Positions 56,821 through 64,000 of a stretch of 64,000 nucleotides of DNA are shown here, piece by piece (the stretch's first letter is position 1; each line of letters begins with the position of its first letter). Source of the stretch: Moritella sp. Urea-trap-13 (GTDB taxonomy: Bacteria > Pseudomonadota > Gammaproteobacteria > Enterobacterales > Moritellaceae); assembly GCF_002836355.1 (NCBI RefSeq), contig NZ_PJCA01000035.1:1-64000 (forward strand), in the 5' to 3' direction. Below the pieces are notes generated by a model that did not search any database, had not been told where the DNA came from, and saw nothing but the letters and a program-made list of their open reading frames with translations. A program made the position numbers and the translations under genes.

Positions 56821-58383
56821 ATGAGTAAGCAAGCAGTGGCAAAAATACCAGGGAAACCCTCTGGGGCAATGGATAAATTCTTGAATTTAATTGAACGGGC
56901 TGGTAATAAAATCCCAGATCCTGCCATTTTATTCTTCTGGGGATTAGTCATCGTTTGGCTATTGTCAGCGTTATTTTCACAGTTTGATTTTGGCATGATC
57001 CATCCGATCACTGGCCAAGCTATTGAGATTAATAATTTACTCACTGGGCAGTCACTGGCCTCTTTCCTCGCTAATATGGTGACCACATTTACCAGTTTTG
57101 CGCCGTTAGGCATTGTACTGGTCTCTATGCTAGGTCTTGGTGTTGCAGAAGCGTCAGGCTTTATTAATACCGGTTTGAAGAAAATGCTTAACTTCACCCC
57201 AGCTAAGTTATTAACACCTATGTTGATTTTAGTGGCAATCATTTCACATACCGCGGCTGATGCTGGTTATGTGTTAGTGATCCCTATGGGTGGTGTGATC
57301 TTCCATGCGGCAGGTCGTCATCCGTTAGCGGGTATTGCCGCTGCATTCGCTGGTGTATCTGGTGGTTTCTCTGCTAACTTTATCCCATCGGGTATTGATC
57401 CACTTCTGGCTGGCTTTACGCAATCAGCTGCGCAAGTATTAGACCCTGCTTATGTTGTTAATCCACTGGCAAATATTTTCTTTACTGGCTTATCTTCAAT
57501 CCTAGTGGTGTGTGTCGGTTGGTATGTAACAGAGAAAATCATTGAGCCTCGACTTGCAGCTACGCCTGTTGATGAGAACGCAGAAGAAGCGCCTAATTTA
57601 GCTGTGTTATCGACAGCAGAATCAAGAGCATTTAGCTATGCGGGTTGGACTATGGTAGCGGGTATCGTGGCATTAATTACTGCACTCTATCCTGAAGCAT
57701 CACCATTGCGCTCGCCTGAAGGTGAATTAACGTCATTTAGTGCGCCGATTATGCAATCAATTGTGCCGCTTATTTTTGTACTGTTTATTATTCCGGGTAT
57801 CGTTTATGGCCGTGTTTCTGGTTCGTTCAAATCAGGTGATGATGTAATTAAAGCCATGGCTGCTACGATGGGCACTATGGGTGGTTATATCGTGATGGCA
57901 TTTTTCTGTGCACAATTCCTATCTGCATTTAGCCAATCAAATTTAGGTACCTTACTGGCGTTATCTGGTGCTGATTTATTGAAATCAATGGATATGCCAG
58001 GACAAATCACTATTGTTGGTATGATCTTATTGACGGCATTTGTTAACTTATTAGTCGGCAGTGCTTCAGCAAAATGGGCATTAATCGGTCCAGTACTTGT
58101 GCCTATGTTAATGGCGGTGGGCATCTCTCCTGAATTAACCCAAGCGGCTTATCGTGTTGGTGACTCAGTGTCTAACATTATCTCACCATTAATGGTGTTC
58201 TTCCCGCTAGTGGTTGTTTACACACAACGTTATATGAAGAGTTCAGGTATTGGCACGTTGGCAGCATTAATGATGCCTTATTCTATCGCGATGTTAATCG
58301 CCTGGACAATATTCTTACTGGGTTATTGGGCACTTGGTATCCCTCTAGGTATTCAAGCACCTTACACTTATAGCATGGGCTAG
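56821..58383 (+). CDS. AbgT-family transporter
   Basis: 520 residues from ATG 56821 with GGTGGAG upstream; an in-frame GTG seven codons earlier is weaker. About 12 TM helices. Family segments NKIPDPAILFFWGL, AADAGYVLVIPMGG, GFSANFIPSGIDPLLAG. The E. coli member imports p-aminobenzoyl-glutamate; other members export sulfonamides. Substrate here is not decided by sequence. Monocistronic. Confidence 0.92.
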   Translation: MSKQAVAKIPGKPSGAMDKFLNLIERAGNKIPDPAILFFWGLVIVWLLSALFSQFDFGMIHPITGQAIEINNLLTGQSLASFLANMVTTFTSFAPLGIVLVSMLGLGVAEASGFINTGLKKMLNFTPAKLLTPMLILVAIISHTAADAGYVLVIPMGGVIFHAAGRHPLAGIAAAFAGVSGGFSANFIPSGIDPLLAGFTQSAAQVLDPAYVVNPLANIFFTGLSSILVVCVGWYVTEKIIEPRLAATPVDENAEEAPNLAVLSTAESRAFSYAGWTMVAGIVALITALYPEASPLRSPEGELTSFSAPIMQSIVPLIFVLFIIPGIVYGRVSGSFKSGDDVIKAMAATMGTMGGYIVMAFFCAQFLSAFSQSNLGTLLALSGADLLKSMDMPGQITIVGMILLTAFVNLLVGSASAKWALIGPVLVPMLMAVGISPELTQAAYRVGDSVSNIISPLMVFFPLVVVYTQRYMKSSGIGTLAALMMPYSIAMLIAWTIFLLGYWALGIPLGIQAPYTYSMG

Positions 58384-58599
58384 TTGCGCTAACGCGCTAA
58401 ACAAAGCACCTGATATAATAGATTGCGTAATGCATATTAAAGCCAATTTAATTTAATAGTTGAATTGGCGTTTATGTTTTTTGATAGCTATTTTTAAGTT
58501 TGTTGATACTAACGCGAGCAAATAATAGCGTAACTTGTTTTATAACTTGGCTCGATAGACGCTACACTATCACTCACATTTTTTGCTCGTTTAGCGGCA

Positions 58600-58761
58600 A
58601 TGAAAACAGCCGCAGATTATACTGCTTGGCTAGATGATTATGGTGTTAGACGCTCTGACCCTCGATTCTGGCCACACAGTGATACTATCCAAACCTTAAA
58701 TCAACAGTTACAGCCTATTAACGCCGGTTTATTAGATTACAATCGTTTACAAAATAGGTAA
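58600..58761 (+). pseudogene. Short orphan reading frame, possible gene remnant (53 aa)
   Basis: The frame runs from ATG 58600 to a TAA at 58759-58761, and is open back to about 58542 without a convincing start. The peptide (TAWLDDYGVRRSDPRFWPHSD...INAGLLDYNRLQNR) has a protein-like residue mix, with Trp, Pro and Arg at spaced points, and no clear ribosome site. I do not recognise it. It lies inside a 496-bp gap between AbgT and the lipoprotein gene. Either a decayed gene end or a small gene. Confidence 0.35.
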
Positions 58762-58879
58762 TTTACCACGCTATAACCAGTTGATTTTTTGATGCTTAAA
58801 ACGTACAGTAGCAAGATGTTAGAAAGCCAGATGATGGCGTAATTATATTAGAGTCGGCAGGCAAAATAGGTGACCATCT

Positions 58880-59857
58880 ATGTCAATGATTAAACCATGG
58901 AAGTTAATAAGTCTGTTATTTATTTTGCAGCTGTTAGCGGGCTGTGAATCGAAACTTGAACAAACGCAAACGACAATTAACCAACAAGTAGCCAGTGTAG
59001 AAAGCAGTCTTAGCAGATTAGGTTCTACCATTGAAACCGGCTCTGTTCGCAATGCCAGATTGTTGACTGAGTATGCACAAGTTTTAAAACAACAAAAACC
59101 AGAACTGGCTCGTATCGCTGATTTGATTGCTGAAGATGCAACGCGAAAGGGGCCTTTATATCAGAATCTTGCGATGCGATTGAATGATGTAAAAGCACAG
59201 ACTGTAACGTTAGATAATTCAGGACCTTTGCTGGATGAGCTAATGCGTATTGAAGAAGCCGCCAAACCAAGCTTGTTTAATGATGCATTAACAGATCCCA
59301 TTAACGTGTTAGCAGACATGTCTGACGGCCGACTTGCTCGAGTCGGTGCAATTAGCCAATTTGCTGAAAAAAGTGCCGGTGATGGTGCTGATTACGGCGC
59401 AGGTAGTCAGATGGTCGGCAATCCCAACTATGGTGGTTGGCAAAGCGGTAGCAACGGCACCAGTTTCTGGCAGTGGTACGGTATGTATCGCATGCTGGGT
59501 GATTTAACCGGTCGTGTTGGTTACTCGAATTGGAGTCAAAATCGTCGTTATAGTTACTACAATGACCATGGACGTTCACGTTATACCAGTCCAAAACAGA
59601 GTGTAAAGCAAGCGGCTGTTGAAACGAGAACCCGTAAATCATTTCAGCGTAAAGGCCAGTCATTTAGCTCGCCTTATGCGAAAACACGTGCTGGCTCTGC
59701 TGGCTTGAGTCGTTCTAGTTATACCCCAACGAAAACGGTGAGCAGTTATTCTAAACCGAAAAAGTCGTTCACTAGCAGTAATAAAGCGACCAGTCAGACG
59801 GGGACATTTCGTAATAGTGGCAGCCGTACATCACGTGGTGTCCGTCGCGGTAAATAG
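58880..59857 (+). CDS. Lipoprotein of unknown function in a polyamine-type cluster
   Basis: 325 residues. Lipoprotein signal with LLAGC lipobox (Cys22), helical coiled region (about 25-140), then a Gly/Ser/Tyr-rich middle with YGGW and FWQWYGMYRM segments, and a basic Ser/Arg/Lys-rich tail (about 230-325). TAGGTGA lies six bases before the ATG. It begins a co-directional set with DUF350, aminopropyltransferase and AdoMetDC-like genes. Function unknown. Confidence 0.8.
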   Translation: MSMIKPWKLISLLFILQLLAGCESKLEQTQTTINQQVASVESSLSRLGSTIETGSVRNARLLTEYAQVLKQQKPELARIADLIAEDATRKGPLYQNLAMRLNDVKAQTVTLDNSGPLLDELMRIEEAAKPSLFNDALTDPINVLADMSDGRLARVGAISQFAEKSAGDGADYGAGSQMVGNPNYGGWQSGSNGTSFWQWYGMYRMLGDLTGRVGYSNWSQNRRYSYYNDHGRSRYTSPKQSVKQAAVETRTRKSFQRKGQSFSSPYAKTRAGSAGLSRSSYTPTKTVSSYSKPKKSFTSSNKATSQTGTFRNSGSRTSRGVRRGK

Positions 59858-59918
59858 ATGCTTTGAGCAAGATAGATAGCCTTGAGCAAATAGAAAGAAC
59901 AAGTTATGGAGATTGAGT

Positions 59919-60809
59919 ATGTACGAGTTTGATGGATTGACTATGTGGACGACACAAGCACTGGTTATTGACTTTATTGTCATCATTGCGTTATTTGTGA
60001 GTTTAAAAATGATCAAAGGCTGGGTATCAAATTTACATGCCAATGATGAAATCGCCAAACGCGATAACTTTGCCTTTGGTATTAGTTTCGCCGCCGGTTT
60101 AGCTGGACTTGCAATTGTATTAACTGGCGTCACCAGTGGCGACTTTGCGGATTCATTATTTGAAGAAGCAACTCAAATGCTGGGTTATGGCTTATTAGCT
60201 ATCGCGTTAATTAAAGCCGGTCATTTTTTCCAAGATAAAGTGACACTGCAAAAAGTCAGTCTGCACGATGAGATCGTAAAAGGTAACGTCACGGCGGCCT
60301 TCGTTGATTTTGGTCATATTGTCACTGTCGCGATTGTGGTACGTTCTGCGTTGATCTGGGTACTAACGGAAGGTTGGCATGGATTACCTGTCGTGGTTGC
60401 TGCGTTTGTTGTTGCCAACATCATTATGCTGCTAGTGAGTAAATACCGTGTACGTTTATTCAAGCGTACGGGTGATTGTCTACAGCAACTTATCTTAGAC
60501 GATAACTTGGCTGTTGGTATCCGTTACTCTGGTTTCTTGATCGGTTCTGGCTTAGCTATTACCGCGGCAACCGGTCTCGCACCTTATGCTGCTGATAATA
60601 TCACCCTTAGCCTGACATATTGGGCATTCTCCGCGATTGTCAGTGTGGCTATCTTCGCTGTGTTACAATTGATTACCATCAAAGTGATCTTATCTGGTAT
60701 TGATATTGCTGATGAAGTTATTCGCCAAAAGAATATCGGTGTTGCAGTGATCTCGGCAACGGTATCATTCTCAATCGGCTTAACAATGGCAACCTTACTT
60801 GGTAGCTAA
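59919..60809 (+). CDS. DUF350-family membrane protein (YjfL-like)
   Basis: 296 residues from ATG 59919 (GGAG seven bases upstream); a TTG six bases earlier is less likely. About eight TM helices, arranged as two similar halves with GFGISFAAGLAG-like and IRYSGFLIGSGLAIT glycine-rich segments, as in DUF350/YjfL proteins. It often accompanies polyamine and membrane genes. Function not established. Confidence 0.82.
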   Translation: MYEFDGLTMWTTQALVIDFIVIIALFVSLKMIKGWVSNLHANDEIAKRDNFAFGISFAAGLAGLAIVLTGVTSGDFADSLFEEATQMLGYGLLAIALIKAGHFFQDKVTLQKVSLHDEIVKGNVTAAFVDFGHIVTVAIVVRSALIWVLTEGWHGLPVVVAAFVVANIIMLLVSKYRVRLFKRTGDCLQQLILDDNLAVGIRYSGFLIGSGLAITAATGLAPYAADNITLSLTYWAFSAIVSVAIFAVLQLITIKVILSGIDIADEVIRQKNIGVAVISATVSFSIGLTMATLLGS

Positions 60810-60940
60810 TGCTTCGTTAAGATAATCTCTTTATCTAAGTCATCGATATGGCTCAAATTCGATAATTTGCAGCAGTTTTTCTTATACTGTTGATGTTATT
60901 GAGTTTGAGCTTTTTAAATTAAACTACAGTAAGGCATTGT

Positions 60941-62689
60941 GTGGAACCCTCAGTTGTAAATAGTGATAATAAAGCCCAGCAAGCACAACAGCGTAAACGT
61001 TCATTATGGTTTCACGATGCGTTATTAATTTCGGTGATGATCATTCTTGCTGGCTGCGGCTTGATCTATGAATATTTGCTTTCGCATTATGCGGGCAGGA
61101 TATTAGGTTCTGTCGAGAGTGCTATTTATGCCATGATCGGTACCATGATTGTGGCGATGGGCATAGGCGCATTTATGGCGCGTTGGTTTAAAGATGCCTT
61201 TACCGCATTCGCTTGGTTAGAAGCCCTGATCGCCTTAATCGGTATGAGCTGTATTTTAATTATTTCAGCGATGATCGCTTTAAGTTATAGCTTGCCACAG
61301 TTATTATCGGCGACGTTTAACTTACCCAGTAACGTAGTACTCGATGGTTACCTGCCACAACAGCTAGAAAAAATAGCTAAATTCATGCCTTATGTATTCG
61401 GTTTAGTGCTAGGTATCTTTATTGGTATGGAGATCCCGTTGATTGCCCGCGTGCGCCAACAAGTGTATGGCCGATTTTTAGAAAATAATGCCGGTACTAT
61501 TTACGGTGCTGACTATATCGGTGCTGGTATTGGCGCGGCTATTTGGGTGTTGATCATGTTATCGTTACCGATTATGGAAGCGGCGGCATGGACGGCATTA
61601 TTTAATATTATTGCTGGTTTAGCATTTTTATGGCGTTATCAAGATAAGATCCGTTGGGCGAAGTTGTTGTTTGTCTGCCATTTATTATTAATTGCATTAT
61701 TCGCGGTTATTCTTACCTTAGGTACAGGTTGGTTAGCGCAATTAAGTAGTGTGTTGTATAAAGACAAAGTGATTTATTCCCAATCGACAAAATATCAACA
61801 TGTAGTGGTGACGGAACGTTATTTAAAAAATCACGCTGAACCGGTGACAGATTTGTTCATTAACGGTCATTTACAGTTTTCCAGTGTCGATGAGCAGCTG
61901 TATCATGATTTGTTAGTTTACCCGGCAATGATGGCTTCTAATCGTCATGATAAAGTGTTGATTATTGGTGGTGGTGACGGTTTAGCCTTGCGTAATGTAT
62001 TACGTTGGCCTGTTGAGGCGGTGACCTTAGTGGACTTAGATGCTGAACTATTAGCCCTGTTTGGTGCTAAGACTGTTGATTATGCGGCGCCAGAAGCGAT
62101 TAAACAACGTATGTTGCGCTTAAATCAAGCGTCATTACAAGATCCGCGGTTAACATTGTTTGCTACTGATGCATTTTTACAAGTGGAAACATTGCTCGAT
62201 GAAGGGGCTAAGTTTGATACCATCATTATTGATTTACCCGATCCAAATCACCCTGATCTGAATAAACTCTACAGTGATTTTTTCTATAATCAGGTGCGCC
62301 AATTGTTAGCGGCTGATGGTGCCTTAGCGATACAATCGACGTCACCTTATCATGCTCAAAAGGCATTTTTAAGCATAGGTAAGACGGTTAAAGAAGCGGG
62401 TTTTCTACACGTAGAACAGTATCAACGTAATATTCCGTCATTTGGCCAGTGGGGCTGGACGATAGCGACAACCCGCGGTAAATCAGCAAGTCAGCGTATT
62501 GCTGAATTCGATACCTTGCCTATACCATCTAAGTGGCTAAATAAGCAATTCTTGTTGGCGTCGTTTGTTTTCCCCGGTAATTTTTATGACAAAATGGACA
62601 CGATTGACATTAACCGATTAGGCTCTGGGGTCTTGTATGACTATAATCGTGCGGCGTGGCAAACTGAGTCAGAACTGTATAAGAATTAG
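60941..62689 (+). CDS. Membrane-anchored polyamine aminopropyltransferase (spermidine-synthase-like)
   Basis: 582 residues, GTG start with AAGG eight bases upstream. The N-terminal half has about seven TM helices (about 25-260). The C-terminal half is a spermidine synthase domain: LFINGHLQFSSVDEQLYHDLL, SAM-type loop GGGDG at 343-347 (VLIIGGGDGLALRN) and catalytic DLPDP at 431-435. It would transfer an aminopropyl group from decarboxylated SAM to a polyamine. The next gene is an AdoMet-decarboxylase-like enzyme. Confidence 0.9.
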   Translation: MEPSVVNSDNKAQQAQQRKRSLWFHDALLISVMIILAGCGLIYEYLLSHYAGRILGSVESAIYAMIGTMIVAMGIGAFMARWFKDAFTAFAWLEALIALIGMSCILIISAMIALSYSLPQLLSATFNLPSNVVLDGYLPQQLEKIAKFMPYVFGLVLGIFIGMEIPLIARVRQQVYGRFLENNAGTIYGADYIGAGIGAAIWVLIMLSLPIMEAAAWTALFNIIAGLAFLWRYQDKIRWAKLLFVCHLLLIALFAVILTLGTGWLAQLSSVLYKDKVIYSQSTKYQHVVVTERYLKNHAEPVTDLFINGHLQFSSVDEQLYHDLLVYPAMMASNRHDKVLIIGGGDGLALRNVLRWPVEAVTLVDLDAELLALFGAKTVDYAAPEAIKQRMLRLNQASLQDPRLTLFATDAFLQVETLLDEGAKFDTIIIDLPDPNHPDLNKLYSDFFYNQVRQLLAADGALAIQSTSPYHAQKAFLSIGKTVKEAGFLHVEQYQRNIPSFGQWGWTIATTRGKSASQRIAEFDTLPIPSKWLNKQFLLASFVFPGNFYDKMDTIDINRLGSGVLYDYNRAAWQTESELYKN

Positions 62690-62759
62690 TTGCAGTGGAT
62701 AATGATTGATACCCTGTGACTATGTTGTTTTAGTGTAATTTGAGTAAGTGAAAATAACG

Positions 62760-63068
62760 ATGGAAGCAAAAATATATAATCAACGCTGGTGGTTAAGCTG
62801 CTGTGATAGTGAAGCACTTAAACGTGTGATTTCTGCAGACCTTGAGCATGCAGGTTTTAGCGTATTAAATTTTGTTGAGCATTATTTTCAACCGCAAGGT
62901 TATACCGCATTGTGGTTGCTAGCTGAAAGTCATGCTGCTGTGCATACTTTTCCAGAAGAAGGCAAGGCGTATGTGGAGTTATCAAGTTGTTCTGCGGCCT
63001 TATTAGCCAGCTTTGATACGCACTTGCAAGCTGATGCCGAGCAGCATCAGTGGCAAGTCACTCCTTAA
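62760..63068 (+). CDS. S-adenosylmethionine decarboxylase-like proenzyme (SpeD/SpeH type)
   Basis: 102 residues from ATG 62760 (a GTG at 62748 is also possible). The self-cleavage segment AESHAAVHTFPEEGKAYVEL carries Ser57 (future pyruvoyl), His62 and Cys77, whose spacing (5 and 20) matches the class 1B AdoMetDC catalytic set. It would supply decarboxylated SAM for the aminopropyltransferase next to it. Some relatives with this fold instead decarboxylate ornithine or arginine, so substrate should be treated as open. Confidence 0.85.
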   Translation: MEAKIYNQRWWLSCCDSEALKRVISADLEHAGFSVLNFVEHYFQPQGYTALWLLAESHAAVHTFPEEGKAYVELSSCSAALLASFDTHLQADAEQHQWQVTP

Positions 63069-63112
63069 ATAAGTACTGCTTAAATAGGCCTAACTATATT
63101 AAGACGCATACC

Positions 63113-63880
63113 TTAAGAAAAGAGCAGCTTTAAGCTCATGGCGATAGACATAGTCACCATCAAGGGTTTAATGATTTTAACGCCTTTGGATAATACTAAG
63201 CGTGAACCAAGTGTTGCCCCTAACGCTTGGCCTACCAACATAATGCCGCCAAGTGCCCACAATACTTTCCCGCCTAATGCAAAGAATAACAGTGACGCGA
63301 TATTGGTGGTAAAATTTAGCACTTTAGCATGCGCTGTGGCTTTTGCTAAACCAAACCCTGCCAATGATACAAACGCCAACGCAAAGAAACTGCCTGTGCC
63401 AGGGCCGAAGAAACCATCGTATAAACCAATACCAAATGCGGCTGTAATAGCAAACAGGGTCGGTGTGAGTAACTGATGTTTATCTTCATCGGTGATTTGT
63501 TTGGATAATAAAAAATACCCACCGATAGCCAGAATAAGGAAAGGTAAAATGACTTCCAAAATACTGGGATCAATGGATTGGATGGCAATACTACCTAAGG
63601 CTGAACCAACAAAGGTACAGCCAATAGCGAACTTCATTTTCTTTATATCGACTAGGCCTTTACGAATAAAATAAACACTAGCAAAGAAGCTACCGCCACA
63701 GGCTTGCAGTTTGTTGGTGGCAAGCGCGGTTGCTGGAGGCAGGCCAACCCATAATAATGCTGGAATAGTCAGTAAACCACCACCGCCAGCAATCGCATCA
63801 ATAAATCCGGCGACGACGGCGACTAAAAATAGCATACCAACAATTTCTGTTGATAATTGTAATGACATATCCAAAATCAT
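63113..63880 (-). CDS. yfcA: TSUP-family membrane transporter (TauE/SafE, YfcA-like)
   Basis: 255 residues from ATG 63880 (GGAG nine bases upstream); the longer reading to a TTG at 63913 is weaker. About eight TM helices with duplicated halves, segments GFIDAIAGGGGLLTIPALL and GLYDGFFGPGTGSFF. TSUP proteins move small organic or sulfur anions across the inner membrane. Substrate unknown. It converges with the AdoMetDC-like gene. Confidence 0.88.
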   Translation of the reverse strand: MILDMSLQLSTEIVGMLFLVAVVAGFIDAIAGGGGLLTIPALLWVGLPPATALATNKLQACGGSFFASVYFIRKGLVDIKKMKFAIGCTFVGSALGSIAIQSIDPSILEVILPFLILAIGGYFLLSKQITDEDKHQLLTPTLFAITAAFGIGLYDGFFGPGTGSFFALAFVSLAGFGLAKATAHAKVLNFTTNIASLLFFALGGKVLWALGGIMLVGQALGATLGSRLVLSKGVKIIKPLMVTMSIAMSLKLLFS

Positions 63881-64000
63881 AATGCTTTGCTCCTGCGTAA
63901 TGTGAGAAGACAATATAATCTTATTTGCAGGTGTAGTGCAAAGGAGTTATCTTCTTTGTAGTGTGAGATAAACTCACTCTGTTTTTATTCCTTATTTAAA

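Noticed and set aside
58384-58879. Insertion-sequence remnant in the AbgT-lipoprotein gap
   Set aside because: I saw no terminal inverted repeats, target duplication or transposase motif; only the short orphan frame is left unexplained.

Overview
The window reads as chromosomal DNA of a marine gammaproteobacterium of the Moritella / Shewanella / Psychromonas / Vibrio type. The clues are a Lap-type biofilm adhesin system, AdhE, CmoAB, AspS, a KefG-KefB pair, Zur-type operators, several c-di-GMP proteins and a moderately AT-rich base composition. The genus is an inference from gene content. I found no phage, transposase, integron, CRISPR array, tRNA or rRNA.

Layout. 1-11.9 kb: the 3' part of a giant RTX adhesin (LapA-like, with PA14 and von Willebrand A domains), then its type I secretion system (lapB, lapC, lapE), an OmpA-type lipoprotein, and the c-di-GMP-controlled release pair lapG (periplasmic protease) and lapD (degenerate GGDEF/EAL receptor), all on one strand. 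12-15.5 kb: SHOCT lipoprotein, prolyl-hydroxylase-like oxygenase, aldehyde dehydrogenase and a divergent HxlR regulator. 15.6-20.6 kb: zinc uptake, made of two convergent units that each start with a Zur-box-like palindrome: DUF1007 + NicO permease, and a 40-residue single-TM small protein + znuC-znuB-znuA. The small protein has not been named by me and is new to this annotation.

20.7-35.3 kb: glutathione S-transferase and CurA-like reductase behind a TetR-type operator, a MipA/OmpV-like outer-membrane protein, KefG/KefB, a DUF2860 outer-membrane protein, gamma-glutamyltransferase, aldo/keto reductase, thioesterase, a KdgM-like porin and a diguanylate cyclase with a duplicated sensor domain. 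35.5-42 kb: DeoR regulator, a degenerate HD-GYP protein, adhE with an FNR-like box, ferritin, and a YfcZ-like protein.

42-46.7 kb: a cell-envelope cluster of an ATP-grasp glutamate-ligase-like enzyme, a membrane protein with inactive transglutaminase domain, and two retropepsin-like lipoproteins. 46.8-50.8 kb: cmoB, cmoA, aspS. 50.9-56.4 kb: hemerythrin-NIT-HAMP-GGDEF diguanylate cyclase, Lon-family protease, DEDDh exonuclease. 56.8-64 kb: AbgT transporter, a short orphan reading frame, then a polyamine-type cluster (lipoprotein, DUF350 membrane protein, membrane-anchored aminopropyltransferase, AdoMet-decarboxylase-like protein) and a TSUP transporter.

Themes that tie genes together: surface attachment under c-di-GMP control (LapA-G-D, two active-looking cyclases, one dead HD-GYP), zinc starvation (two Zur units), and defence against electrophiles (KefGB, GST/CurA). 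All functions are inferred from sequence motifs read by eye; no database search was run.
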